A stretch of 64,000 nt of DNA from Tetraselmis striata (GCA_006384855.1 VCJN01002010.1:1-64000); one strand, 5' to 3'; positions 32,330 through 43,994 are shown, counted from the stretch's first letter. Made by a program: numbers and translations. The notes: a model not told the origin generated them from the letters alone.

Positions 32330-33050
32330 CCCCCGCCCCCTTTACCCCCCCCCCCCCCCCCCCCCCAGGCGGGAGCGGCTGGCGGCGAGGGGGGGCGGGG
32401 GGGGGCGGGGCGGGCGTGGTCCCCCCGCCCCCGCACCCCCCCCCCCCCCCCGGGCCACATTCCCCGATGGTAGCTGTCGCGAATATTGTAATTCAATCAT
32501 TCTTCGGCAAACCGCTGCCTGCCCCCGCCCTCCCCCTCGCGAATATTTATGTAACGTGAGCACTCTTTGGCAAAACATGGCAGCCAAACCGCCCATCTGA
32601 TGACCTTTGATCGGACGGCTGGCAGGCCCGTTCAGCAGTACTAGCTATAATGTACGCAAATTCCCCAGTGTTACCAAATACGTACGGCTGCGATTTGCGC
32701 TCCCATGTACTAATAGTCGTAGTTATCCACAGGACGACTAGGGTTCGTACTAGATACCCGGTACCAGCGTAATAAATATATCGCGTACTACCCGGTACTA
32801 CACGGACAACCTTGTACCTTGTACGTCAGTGCCATGTACGCTTCACCGGGCTGGTACGACTACCAGAATGATGACAAAAAGGATTTATCGCCCGCCGGCA
32901 ATAACGCCGGATGTACTCGCACGTAACTGGATGGACGTGCCGCCACCAGCAGCAGCCTTCACGGATAAATAATAGTCGCTAGTAGTAGTGCTTCGTCACC
33001 TGTATGTCACATCTGACTCTCACAGTGCGTACCCAAATGCCTATATTCAT
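32330..33050. other. No supported gene
   Basis: C runs near 32346-32366 and 32437-32450 lie around a G/C-rich patch. The rest is unremarkable. On the plus strand 32990-33025 encodes a short LINE-like word (see findings). Confidence 0.45.
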
Positions 33051-34702
33051 TTAGAACCGGTACCCGTCCCCCCCAAGCTGCCATCGGGCAGCTTCTTCGC
33101 GTAACGCGGTCTCGTCGGAATATCGGCCTAATGCCATCACCCCACACTTAAGTACCTCAAACCCCATAAAATGGTCCTCCGCCCACTGCGAGAAGTGGGC
33201 GAACATGGCATGCATGTTATCGAACGAGCCTGTGTCGTCCGCGTATAACTGACCCGGCACCCTTAGTGGTTGTCTTGCCGCTAATGTGTCGGTGAACCCT
33301 GGTACATCACACCCTAGATGTTCTACCCCATCGAATATATCGTTAATAAATATGTTAAATAGGATGCGGGAAGCGGGGCATCCCTGTCGGAGGCCACGCT
33401 CTATGGGTATGTATGGGGTCTGGTAGTGTTCCCGGGGCAACCCTGGCTCGACCCGTACCATACTATTTATGTATAAAGTTTTAATGAAGGTAAGCATTTG
33501 ACCCGAGACTCCTATGGCTTGTAGTTTAAGGAATAAAAGCTCACGGGGTACGGTGTCATATGCCTTCTTAAAGTCAATAAAACCCGCGTACGTGGGTAGG
33601 CCTGCCGCTTGGCGACGAGCTGCGATATCGAACAAGCTGGCGACTTGCATGCGGCCCTCCGCATTCCGTATAAAACCCGCTTGCCAACGGCGGATTATCC
33701 CTTTAGCTTGGCAGACGTCTTGCAAGCGTTGGGCAATGGCGGTGATAATAAGGAGTTTCATAGCGGCACCCATAATCGAAATACCCCTATAATTGTCCAT
33801 AACGGTCGCGTCGCCTTTCTTGGGCACCGATACTATGGCCGAGCTACGCCGCCACTGCTGGGGGATATAGTTCTTAGTCCATATCCCGTTAATTAAGGCC
33901 AGCAATGCCCTGCCAAAATGGCTATTTGTGGCGTATATCGCCAATTTTAAAGCCTCCGCAGTGATCCCATCCTGCCCTGGGCCTTATTAAATATTTTCTA
34001 AACGCCTAAGAGCCTTGACTAGTTCCTCCCAGGATATATGCCCGTTAATCCCGTTTAGTGCGGGGGCAATGGGTGGCGATGTACCGTGGCGGTGTTCCCA
34101 CGCCGCACGGTATATCGCAACCCGCTGTGCCAGAGGGTGGGGGTCACGCAGCAGCTCCCGATGGTGCCGCGCCCAGCAGCACGCATTGATTTCGTCCGGC
34201 TCGCTCGGTATGAAGTACCCCTGATACCGGATCGCGTATTGGCTGGTCGTTCGCGCCCTCAAATGAGCCCTTGCCCTTACGGAGAGAGCGCGCCCTCTTC
34301 CAGAACTCCCGTCTCCACCCTTCTTAAATTCATGAGCCGCTTTTTGCACGGCCCGCTCCCTCTCGCGGCGGCGGTTATTACGTACTAGTGTCCGGACCCT
34401 ATGCCGTGCAGCAACATAATGTGCCGACGCTCAAGCGGCATCCAGAGGCCCCCTAGTCCCCCGGCACGCCATATATAAAGGCCATGCGCCGACGATTAAT
34501 CGCACCTAGGATAGACCGTTGCAGCCGCGGCCCTAGGCAGCGACGCCTGGGTTTGGTAAGAACCCCTACGTACCCCATATTGCCTGGATAAAGTGGTCGG
34601 CGCCGGTGTCCAGGGATCTCCCCCTCCCGAGGGCCCGCCGTCTACAGGTGGGTCATCTAGAGGGGTGAGCACCGCGAACGGATTAGCGGTGACAAAATCG
34701 TG
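33051..34702 (-). mobile_element. LINE reverse transcriptase region (3' part of a split LINE)
   Basis: A 298-codon minus frame shows non-LTR RT motifs in order: NYRGISIMGAAMKL, AGFIDFKKAYDTVPRE, GLRQGCPASRILFNIFIND, then the catalytic LYADDTGSF. Two consecutive in-frame TAA codons at about 33984-33990 separate this from the upstream frame ISWEELVKALRRLENI and the post-stop GPGQDGITAEALK, so the element is dead. Further upstream (34496-34702) the linker NPFAVLTPLDDPPVDGG leads to the copia insertion point. The C-terminal zinc knuckle is missing, because homology stops at 33051. Confidence 0.88.
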
Positions 34703-34707
34703 GAACG

Positions 34708-34993
34708 TGTCATGCGCATAACATGGTGCGTCCTGCCTGAGTCGCATGTGGTGGTGCACCAGGTGCCGGAGGCTCTGCTAGGTGAGACCGAAGAAGTGAT
34801 TACAAGGCTAGCAGCCCCTCACTGATGAGGGCTGAGCAGCCGGAGCTGGAGGACTACTGGTGGTGCGTACAACGCGCACATGGTCTTGATGTAGTCCTCG
34901 TATGCGCGCTCCAGCGCGCGCTTCTCCGCAGCGACTAAGCGCAATAGCATTGTAATATCAAACACACTGATTGTCAGACCTCAGTTGTCAACA
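34708..34993 (-). repeat. Copia 3' LTR
   Basis: 286 bp with termini TGT...ACA. It differs from the 5' LTR mainly by lacking about 16 bp (TTGCGCTACTATCTA region) and an AT-rich microsatellite, plus a few substitutions. Confidence 0.93.
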
Positions 34994-35003
34994 CCCCCAC
35001 TCA
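34994..35003 (-). other. Copia polypurine tract
   Basis: In the sense direction GAGTGGGGG lies directly before the 3' LTR start TGTTGACAA, the expected site of plus-strand priming. Confidence 0.75.
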
Positions 35004-36500
35004 ATGCTGCAGCGCCCCAGCCCATAGCCCTGCGCGCATGTCTGTGCACGGCCACTCTGGGAAGTGGTTTGGTGAGCATGTCTGCAACCATCTCAGATGT
35101 GGGCAGGTATCCGATCTGGATTGTGCCCCAGAAAATTCTTTCCTTGACAAAAAGATATCTGATGTCGATGTGCTTAGTCATGTCACTGACGATGGAATTG
35201 TGACAGTATTTGATGGTGCTCTGGTTGTCTTGATGGATGTAGACCGGCTCGGCTGACACGCTGGTCGTATTACGATCAAGCAGCTCTCCCATCAGTTGGC
35301 GGAGATGTAGGGCATCCTCCACAGCGAGGCTGAGAGAGTAATACTCTGCCTCACAAGTAGAGGTGGACGACTGGCTGAAGTCTGGATTTCCAGCTAACAG
35401 CGCCGTGATCACCTAGAAAGAAGAGGTAGCAGACCTGGAGCGGCGAGATTCCAAATCCCCAGCATGGTCAGCATCTGCATAGCATATGAGCTGGAGACTG
35501 GCCGGTGACCCCCCAAGGTTTAGGCCATGTGACTGCGTGCCTTTGAGATAACGGAGGACCTTTTTCATAGCAGTCAGGTGCATCTGACATGGTGCTTTCT
35601 GCACCTGGCCCAGAATGCTGAGAGCAGCACTGATGTCATGTTTGGTGTTGCAGCCGACATACAAGAGGCTGCCCATCAAGGACCGGTAAGTTTCACGACC
35701 CTCCACTCCAAGTGCAGGTGACGGCGGCGCTGAATCGGGAAGGTGATTCTTGTAGTCAGTGGCCATGGGGAGTGCAGAGGGGTAGCAGTCCTCCATTCCA
35801 AACTGACGAAGAATATCGCCAATGTATTTCGACTGATCCATGGTGATAGTCCGCTTGGCTCTGTCCCTGGCAATGTGCATGCCCAAAAGCCACGGCAAAT
35901 CCGTGACGGTAACCTGGAAGCGATGACTGATCTGCTGCTTGAAGTGGGTAGCCCACTTTACAGAGGTCGACGTAAAAGGCATATCATCCACGTACAACCC
36001 CAACATAGAAAATATTCCATCTTGATAGCAGTAGTACAGACATGGATCTTTACTGCACTGCTTCCACCCGGTCTGTAGCAGCCACCCACTGATCAGTTTG
36101 TTCCAATTCCGAGGGGATTGCTTGAGGCCATACAGCGACTTTATCAGTCTGAGTACCCGCTTTGTGCCATCATGAAATCACTCATGTTGGCGCATGTATA
36201 CCTCTTCATCCAAATCGGAATGAAGGAACGCCGTGTCCACATTTAGTTGGTTTAGTTCCATGTCTAGGGCAGCAGCGATGGCGAGCATAACCTGGAGACT
36301 GGCCTAACGAATCACATGTGAGAATCAATGTCTCTGTGAAGCCAATACCGGCCTTCTGACTGCAACACTTAGCCACAAGCCCGGCTTAGAATTTTGCAAC
36401 CTCGCCATTTGACCCACTTGCAGTTGACCGCTTTTCTGTCGGGTGGAAGTGCCACCATATCTACGTCCCATGTGCCATTAGCCACTTCAGCATTGTACTC
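34994..36500 (-). pseudogene. Copia reverse transcriptase and RNase H
   Basis: In the sense direction: ITKEYNAEVANGTWDVD (RT start, about 36480), FLHSDLDEEVYMRQHE (second RT block), RLIKSLYGLKQSPRNWNK, then the catalytic LGLYVDDMPF (about 35990), LLGMHIARD and MGSLLYVGCNTKHDISAA. RNase H shows ICYADADHAGD, TCEAEYYSLSLA, HQDNQSTIKY, KHIDIRYLFVKE and MVADMLTKPLP. Frame breaks occur near 36370, 36175 and 35412. Confidence 0.92.
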
Positions 36501-36879
36501 TTTGGTTATGCCTTGCTGCAGCCACTCCTTGGCGTTGGGGCCACTGACTGCCTCTTTGTAGGTGGCCGGTTCTGGGACGTCACCGGCGGTCAAGAGTGCA
36601 ACCACATTGCCATTTGACAGGTGTGCCTCAGCAACCAGTGCTCTGTCGTCCCCATCAGCAGATAGCATAGCTTGAAACTGATCGCAGAATCGCGTAGGCG
36701 GGCGTCGATCTCGCACTGGTATGTCATGTGCAGCATCTCCAGGTGACCTCCCAAGTGATGGCTTCGTATCCTCCACTGAATCTAACTCATCTGGGGATGC
36801 ATCCGAGAGCACTGGCACATCGGATCCCACATCGGAGTCCTCGTCAGATTCCAGACGCACCGCCGCAAATGGTGCGGAC

Positions 36880-37985
36880 CCCCCAAAGCCAGGTGTATGC
36901 TCGTCAAAGCGCACATGGACCGTGTTGATGATGATGCCAGTGGTGGGATTGTACACCTTGTACCCAATTGAGTCCTCAGCATAGCCGACCATTACCCCTT
37001 TGAATGCCTTAACATCCATTTTGCTGCGCTGATCATCCGGAATTTTCACAAATGCCGCGCATCCACATACTCTAGCAGCGCTAACATCGGCTGCATGTCC
37101 CGCCTCTAGTTGACATGGGATGCCGCCTCCAGGTCCAACACCTCGGGAGTAAATGCGCTCATGCACCCAGTTGGCGGCGGAGAATGCCAGAGTCCACATC
37201 CAAGTGGGCACATTCATTGCATGCATCATGGTACAGGCTGCCTCTCCGAGATACCTGAAAGCCCGCTCCGCCTTTCCCAACATGTTACGTTGATGCGGTG
37301 CTGTCCATTGTACCCCAAACCCCATTGCGGTGACCATGTCCTGCAAGCTTTCAGCGCAGAAAGTGGGATCTTGATCAAATTTTAGCATCGGGGCAAACGG
37401 TAAGTGCCCATGATGGCGCTGATGAGTGAACGTTATTTTGCGTAAGGTCACTGCCAGCTGCTTGCCCACCTCCTATGCAGTCTTGTTTTTCATGTATCTG
37501 AGCCACCGTTTGTTGGTGTAGTGGTCAGTGACAAGAAGAGCGTACCGCAGGCCATGAGGTGAAGCCATTCGCACTGGACCCCAAAGATCGACTGAAGAAT
37601 TCTGGATTGGGCCATCATGTGGTTTAGCTGGTAGTCTGTTCTGAGGTGCCGCACATGCCTTATTGAGTAGGCAGTCATGACAGAGTTGACTGCGGATGCG
37701 AGACGGAAAATCAGGCACGCCAACGACCCCGTGGCCATGTTGCATATGAACACCGCCCATGTGTAAGTGACCGACTCTCTTGTGCCACAGTGCCGCCTCT
37801 GCATTGGCTTCGGACAACATCGTCACAGGGTCAACATTACTTACATTGCTACCAGTATCAGGTGCATTGGCATCACTAGCATCAGCACCAATGTCGGAAT
37901 CGGCAGTTGTTGTCACGGCTGTAGCAGCAGCTGCTGCCCCACTCACTGCCTCTTCATGGTCGAGAAAGCGGTCCTCTAGTGCCAA
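36880..37985 (-). pseudogene. Copia integrase
   Basis: GAG-pre-integrase zinc-binding motif: LWHKRVGHLHMGG with CHDCLLNKA. Catalytic Asp in SSVDLWGPVRMASPHG, second Asp region in LKFDQDPTF, and the third acidic residue in QRNMLGKAERAFRYLG. The copia C-terminal signature AFKGVMVGYAEDSIGYKVY follows. A stop near 37473 separates the two halves. Confidence 0.9.
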
Positions 37986-39800
37986 GCATGATGTAGAGGC
38001 TATTGTTCACTTTCAGACCTACCATTCCTGCATCCATAACCACCAGACCATAATCCTTAGATCCAGGGTATATGAAGTCATAACCACGGTGGCGTTGCAT
38101 CCATGACTGGCTGAGTAATCTGCCACAGCCACTCTTGGACAACAGAGCATGAGTGTAGAGTGTGGTGATATCCAAAAATGCATAACCTCCTATGGTAATG
38201 GGGAATGCCACTTTAACAACACTAATGCCCTCGATATGCACATCAACCCCTCCAACATAGCCAGAACGGTTGAGCTTCCGTAGGGATTTGAACTCATATC
38301 GGTATTCATTGCAACTGATATTGCAACCCCCATCCACAATGCCCCAACGACCCTGCCGTGGTGACGCAGAACAAACCGATGCCATTAGAGCGGTCGGTTC
38401 AGGTGCCACAGATTTAGTACTAGCGGTGGAAGGCTGATTGTTGGCCCCCACTAGATCGCTGCCGACAGTAGGGGTAGATGCGCTAGAGGTTCGTACCTCG
38501 TCGAGGTCTGATCCTTCAATCGGATCGTCCTCCTCGTCAGTTGTAGGCTCGGTGGAACCCTCGGCCAGGGCGGTGAGATGAGCCGTTGCGCCACCAGTGG
38601 GAAGCTTCGACTTGATGTTAAGGATACTCTTTCTCTCCTTGTTCCATGCCAACTGTTCTCCATTTGACGCCTTGCAGTCGGGACCTCGGTGGTTCTTAGA
38701 ACCACACCAGGAACATCTACCGGCGAAGGGGCTAACACGTTTCCGAAGCTTGTTAGCCAAAAATGCTTGTGGTTGGGCTGGCTCCATGGTCGGACGCGAG
38801 CCCGATCTATCGTTGTCGACCCGTATGATCAAAGCCGGAGTTGTCTATCTGAACTAGCAGTCGCTCTTCGACTACGCGAGACTCGAGTAGTGTCCGAACG
38901 CCATCAGCCCCGGTGAGCACTGCGCGTTTGCACATGCCTAATACTGGGTGGTCACTCGGTAGGCACCCCAGCAGTATATTCCCGAGAAATTGATCGGAAA
39001 TACAGTGTTGGCCGGGTGGCATCATACCGGCAACCGACTCGTTGAGCTTGTGCCACAGTTGGCGTTTGCCTTGGATGAAGTCCCCGACGCTTTGACCTGC
39101 GGTCGGATCATACTTGTCGGTAAGTCGACTGCCAATGTCAATGCTGCGAGCCACCGAGTATCTGTCCAGCTTGTCGTGTAGTGCTTGCCATGCCAACGCT
39201 CCTCGGTTAGGCGCATTCACATCGACTAGTGCAAGTTCATCCATGCCCTGCGTGGACGAGCTCATGCTCAACATGAGTAGGTTGAAGAGCTCATCCTGCA
39301 GTACACCATCGACTTCGTGATGTCCGGACGAGAGAGTAGCATGGTAAAGCAACTCTGGTGCTTTGATACCGAACCACGCGATAGCGAGGGATGTCCAAGT
39401 AAGACGACATCGGCATGGCCTTGGTAAGCTTGGCGAACGCCAGTTTCTCGCGAGAGAGGGCTGAAGTGTCACCTCGGGCTCGCCGCACTGAAGCCCGGCG
39501 CGCCGACTCCACCTGAGTGGGTGTTAAAGTGTGACGCCCGCTATCGCCAGTGGTCGGAGCAACTCGGTGAGTTGCTGCAGGTGTGTCCAATTTGGACTCG
39601 AGCTGACCGCACTTGTCGTCGACACAGGTGCGATGCCATTGGACCTCTTCCCTAAGTCGTGACTGATTCTCGCCAATGCTTGCCATTCCAACTTGGAGTT
39701 CCTTTATGGCTGTCAAGATTCGATCCACCCCCCCCCCCCCCCCCCCCCGCCGGCTCGTCGCTGGTGGCAACGGCACTACTACGGCTACCACGTCGTCCAT
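37986..39800 (-). pseudogene. Copia gag, zinc knuckle and protease
   Basis: The gag reads through two frames (shift near 39400), with ALHDKLDRYSVARSIDIGSR, SVGDFIQGKRQLWHKLNE and LGNILLGCLPSDHPVL, the gag-polypeptide type of copia elements. A CCHC knuckle, CSWCGSKNHRGPDC, follows at about 38710. The protease active site appears as WGIVDGGCNISC, with DGG where D-S/T-G is usual. A 22-base C run on the plus strand near 39727-39748 interrupts the N-terminal gag. Confidence 0.85.
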
Positions 39801-40482
39801 TGCTCCTCACACCAGGCCCTCCTCCTGTGGTAGTCCGCAGGAGGGGAGTACCGCCAGGTGAGTGCATACCGGGAGGTAAAGGCGATACCGCCCTCGATTC
39901 ACTGTCGGACATGTTGTCGACCAGTAAGTACCCAGGGATGCCTGATGTCACCAGTGCCGAAAGTACTCGTCAACCGTGCAGCACGCGGGACAACGCACGT
40001 GAGCGGTGGCCTCTCGGGGACCACACCGCCAGACCCTTCTCTCTGCTGAGGGAAGCCAAGCTCTCACGGACCCTTTTCGTACGTGGTCGATGCACAGTTG
40101 GACGCACGACATGCGTGACACCCGGCGCTGACGGAACAATAGCCATGCGTTGAGGCGTTGCGACTGACGTGCATAATATGAATGCCGCACGCGCCAACCC
40201 CCCCGATGCTCCCACATGCTTCCGTTGGGTACATGTAATGCGACCTGTGTGCAACTGATCCAAGGCGGCTGTCCCAGGGCTGATGGTAACCAATAGGTGG
40301 TGGAAGGTGTCGACGGCCTGTTGTGGTTGACTGCGCTAAAATATATATCGCTTAAAGAAAAAAATAACGCTTCGATACTCCGAGACTCCAGCTTCGAGCT
40401 CGGTTTACCGTCATCGTCGTTGCACGACGGACCCTTGTCTACAAGGTCTCCAGAGCGAGGCAAAAGCAACGTGTGGAACCAT

Positions 40483-40491
40483 CCCATAACC
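40483..40491 (-). other. Copia primer-binding site (half-tRNA type)
   Basis: In the sense direction GGTTATGGG stands directly after the 5' LTR. It is complementary to the anticodon-loop end of the 5' half of initiator tRNA-Met, the primer described for Drosophila copia, and not to a tRNA 3' end. Confidence 0.7.
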
Positions 40492-40835
40492 TGTCATGCG
40501 CATAACCTGGTGCGTCCTGCCTGAGTCGCATGTGGTGGTGCACCAGGTGCCAGAGGCTCTGCTAGGTGAGACCGAAGAAGTGATTACAAGGCTAGCGACC
40601 CCTCACTGATGAGGGCTGAGCAGCCGGAGCTGGAGGACTACTTGCGCTACTATCTAGTGGTGCGTACAACGCGCACATGGTCTTGATGTAGTCCTCGTAT
40701 GCGCGCGCCAGTGCGCGCTTCTCCGCAGCGACTAAGCGCAGTAGCATTGCATTATCAAACACACTGATTGTCCTAATATAATGTAATGTATAATGTAATG
40801 TAATATAATGTAATATAAAACCTCATTTGTCAACG
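40492..40835 (-). repeat. Copia 5' LTR
   Basis: 344 bp. Compared with the 3' LTR it carries an expanded TAATG/TAATA-type microsatellite (about 40776-40820) and a 16-bp extra segment near 40645. Its first base is changed (C for T). Confidence 0.93.
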
Positions 40836-41270
40836 GAACGGCTTCGGCCATTCAGAGGGAGAGTCATCGTGGGCCGGTTTGGGAATGGACCTTGTAGGCA
40901 TGCGTTCATGCATGGGAGGTGGACAGGTATCCTCACGGATGGCGCCCAAATTGAAATTGAATTTGATTACAGCTGCTAGTCTGCTGCATCCACTGGCCCA
41001 GACTGAGTTGTTCTGAGGACCTGCTATCTCTGACCATGGCGCCCACGGGGAAAGAAGACATGACGGGGAAGTGATCGGGGGTGTCCCAAGAGTAGTCCAC
41101 CCATGCCGAGGGCAAGAGAGGGGCGGGGGGAGGGCCTATAGTGGGAGACCTGCGATGAAGTGGTCGAGAACGCGGCAGCTGCCCCTCCGACAAGTACCGC
41201 GTTCGCGCGCCGATGCATCCCGCGGCCACATGGGCTTACCGCCGGGAAGGCAGCGCACTATGGCCAAGTA
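40836..41270 (-). mobile_element. 5' part of the split LINE (endonuclease C-terminus)
   Basis: On the minus strand VDYSWDTPDHFPVMSSF (41050-41115) is the SDH-type C-terminal motif of the LINE APE endonuclease, preceded in another frame by RVLDHFIAGLPL. After removal of the 87-bp insertion (40949-41035) and of copia, the frame runs from this motif through the linker with EWPKPFHDFV into NPFAVLTPLDDPP at 34650. That continuity makes it the other half of the LINE at 33051-34702. Confidence 0.8.
40949..41035 (-). mobile_element. 87-bp insertion with 10-bp target duplication
   Basis: Flanked by ATGGCGCCCA at 40939-40948 and 41036-41045. In the sense direction the insert contains CAACTCAGTCTGGGCCAGTG and ends in the short tandem tail CAATTTCAATTT. 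A related copy occurs at 42061-42150 on the opposite strand. Size, tail and target duplication suggest a truncated SINE or LINE 3' end. Confidence 0.75.
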
Positions 41271-42060
41271 TTTGTACATGTATTGATGTAACGATATTTC
41301 AGCACGCGTATTACTTACTGGTACGGCCACACCCATACGCCAATAATATTCCTTGTAACATACAGTACGCGCTACAACTCTGTATTTATCAAGATTCTAG
41401 GTGCATGTCCGTGGTGCCGAGTCGGACCGCTATAGGATAAATATCCAATGCCACCAACATGTATAGGAGATTAAATTCTGCAACCAATAACTGAATTCAC
41501 CAAAAGCTATACGAGTAGAGCCATGTTTCACTAAGTACTGCTACGAGTACTTACACGTCTAGCAGCTCGCACCAGTAAGCTGCTGAGCGAGCCACCGCAG
41601 CAACAACCAAGCCAGCTGACTCAAGAACACCGCCCAACACTAACCATGTGCCCGGTGCAGCTCATATATCAACACACACTCAGAAATTCACCACACACAC
41701 AGAACACCCACCGCTAATTTCCACAACCACCACATGCAACACCTACCCAATTACATGTCGGAGGGCATCGCAGCCCCCACCAATCATACTAGCCGGCTCA
41801 GCGGTGGACAAATACTGAGCACCACATAGCTATTCCGGTCAGCCCTCTTCCCCCATCTCACCTTGGTAGCTGCAAGCGGGACGCTTCGGCTGCCTAAGCT
41901 TGCCTGCTGAGCTCTGAATGGGATAGGCCTGACTTAGGTAGGGACAGCAGGGGGGCGCTGCTGTCCTAGCTTCAGCCCACTGAAAGGAGGAGAGGCTTGG
42001 GCACACTGGAGGAAGGCCGTTAGCTTGAGCTGTAATTACACCTAATGTTGTTCCTTTTCA
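41271..42060. other. No supported gene
   Basis: Unique-looking intergenic sequence. 41880-42060 may be the longer body of the retroposon that ends at 42150. No ORF is convincing. Confidence 0.4.
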
Positions 42061-42150
42061 TGGTCAATAGCATGTCCTAAGAACAACTCAGTCTGGGCCA
42101 GTGGATGTAGCAGACTAGCAATTGTAATCTATTTCAATTTCAATTTCACC
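42061..42150 (+). mobile_element. Second copy of the short CAATTT-tailed element
   Basis: TGGTCAATAGCATGTCCT, CAACTCAGTCTGGGCCAGTG, then GCAGACTAGCA and TTTCAATTTCAATTTCA match the insertion at 40949-41035. A C run of about 22 bases follows at 42164-42185. Confidence 0.75.
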
Positions 42151-42489
42151 CGAGGACCCTCCTCCCCCCCCCCCCCCCCCCCCCCGCGCCCGCGGGATCT
42201 GACATGGGCACTAAGAACGTCTAGGTGTTAAGAACGCCTCCGTCGACGGTTCATGCCATATATATTTCCACGAGCCGGGGGCTTGAGTCCATCCTGAAAG
42301 TGAGTCGACGGGTGGCTCACATGACTGCGTGGATGATTTGAATTTTACGGGCGTTGACCGACCCGCCGTGCTGCGTTTTTGTTGTTGCTCCTGCAGCTAA
42401 GGACAAGGCGCTGCTGTCGGCTGTCTTTGATGAATGATGGCCGCGTGACACTGAGACGGGGACTTTTACCCTACGAAGAAGACGTCGAG

Positions 42490-42662
42490 GTAGTTTCCCA
42501 TCGCTGCGTTCCCGTTCACCGAGCGGATCTGCTACGCTATCTTCAACTACTTTCCGTGCCGGCTACACAGCCGAAAGGATACCCTCAATGCGCGATGCCC
42601 AACACATCACACACTGCCCATGCGCTTGCACATGGCGCGGGAAGCACTAGCCTTGGACCTCG
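42490..42662 (+). CDS. Possible isolated exon
   Basis: Between an acceptor-like GTCGAGGTAG and a donor GAGG|GTAAGC a frame is open (FPIAAFPFTERICYAIFNYF, continuing to MAREALALDLE). Composition and splice sites are plausible, but no neighbouring exon was found and no family recognised. A competing frame (from 42379) is also open. Confidence 0.25.
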
Positions 42663-43639
42663 AGGGTAAGCATGGCATGCAGTGGCGGGGCTGGGGGCGC
42701 TCTTTGCTGTAGTGCTTTGGCGGTTTGGCCTGGCAAACGGCTGTCATGTGGGAGGCGGCGTGAAGTGTTGAAGTACGAGCCGCGATCAGTCGAAGTACGG
42801 ACTGCGAGCAGTCGAATTACAAGTCGCGAGCAATCGAAATACATGGCAAAACATGGGGTATTTCGAAGTGTGGTTTGCGACCGGGATATTCTATATAAAG
42901 TAACGGACTCGTTGCTTTCCCCAGCTTCCATCTTCGCGACCCGCCTACCATGTGGGGGGGCGCGTCCGTCCCCCTCCCTCGCTTTCTTGGTGCTTGCTGT
43001 TCTTGCGGGTTGCCCTAGAAAGCACTGTAACACAAGCCAAGGCGCATTTTCGGCAATCCACACAGCTCCCTTAAAATGTCTGGTTGCGTCAAATTAGTAC
43101 CCGGGTACTGGTACTTTACAGTATTATAGTCACAGCAGGTATAACTGGTATCAGAGTACCCGCCGAAATCTGATTTGTTTCAATAATCGTGGTGCATGCT
43201 GCGGGGCCCGTGCAGCCAAGCCAGCCCGCCCGGGCGCACTTGACATCACATCAAGTCAGGAGCCGGCATCACGCGTGAGATCACATTAGCACCGCGGAGT
43301 CTCGCAGTACAGAAGCGCAGTGCTGACAATCCGACGGCAGTCGGCCGGGCAGCGCCTCGGGTGGAGCAGGCCAGGGGCGGATGCCAATTCGCGTGTGCGG
43401 CTAGCAGCCTCAGAACGGCGCGCCGCCGTGTCAGCACTCACCGGCATACCCGTCCGCGTGCAATTGCCGGCGCGCAAAGGAGGACACCACCCCCCTGCCG
43501 CGCAAATCAAATCAAAACTGTTGGTGGCTCTTTGTTGCTCAGCGCGCGCCGGTCTGCAAAGCCTCCCTGCAGCAGCCGCTCGGTAACGTGTACTCGTACC
43601 AGTACTTGACAGTCGTCGGGTGTCACCTGCACCTGCGAC
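42663..43639. other. No supported gene; upstream of the response regulator
   Basis: Contains three spaced repeats of an AGTCGAAGTAC-like word (42785-42840). Longer ORFs on both strands here have no recognisable domain. Confidence 0.45.
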
Positions 43640-43655
43640 GATATTTATAAATATC
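43640..43655. promoter_or_regulatory. 16-bp palindrome containing a TATA-like core
   Basis: GATATTTATAAATATC is a perfect palindrome 340 bp upstream of the response regulator ATG. Its TTTATAAA centre could act as a TATA box, which would imply a 5' UTR of about 300 bases. Confidence 0.35.
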
Positions 43656-43994
43656 GCGTCCCTCCGGACGTGCTCGCGTGCGCCTCGCCCTCCGCCGCAA
43701 TAGAGCCACCGGCCAGAGTGCTCCGCCGCCTGCCGGCAAATACGGTGTTCCAGTATCTGCGGTACCCGAACCGTGACGCAGGCGTACGCACTGCGTTGGC
43801 CTGGCTTGCCAGGTTCAGTTGTGCAGCTCTGCACCTGCGGTCGTGGTGGCACAGGCGCGCGTCGCGCGCGTGACCCTTTCCGTTCAACTGGCCACCGGCT
43901 CCGCCCTCGAGACTCCCGTTCCCGTTTTCAGGCTCGCGGGCTCCCCCCGGCGTCCCTCGCCGCTGTGCCTCAGCACGCCCGAAACTTCCCAGCG

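Larger units (their letters stand above)
34708..40835 (-). mobile_element. Ty1/copia LTR retrotransposon, nested in a LINE
   Basis: A 6,128-bp element on the minus strand. LTRs at 34708-34993 (3') and 40492-40835 (5') both start TGTTGACAA or CGTTGACAA and end CGCATGACA in the sense direction. The 5-bp target duplication GAACG stands at 34703-34707 and 40836-40840. The primer-binding site and purine tract are in place. Domain order is gag, zinc knuckle, protease, integrase, RT, RNase H, which is the copia order. Several frameshifts and stops show it is inactive. It interrupts a LINE open frame that becomes continuous when the element and one duplication are removed. Confidence 0.95.

Noticed and set aside
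32330-32600. Gly- or Pro-rich ORFs through C and G runs
   Set aside because: Homopolymers encode poly-Pro or poly-Gly in any frame; there is no other support.
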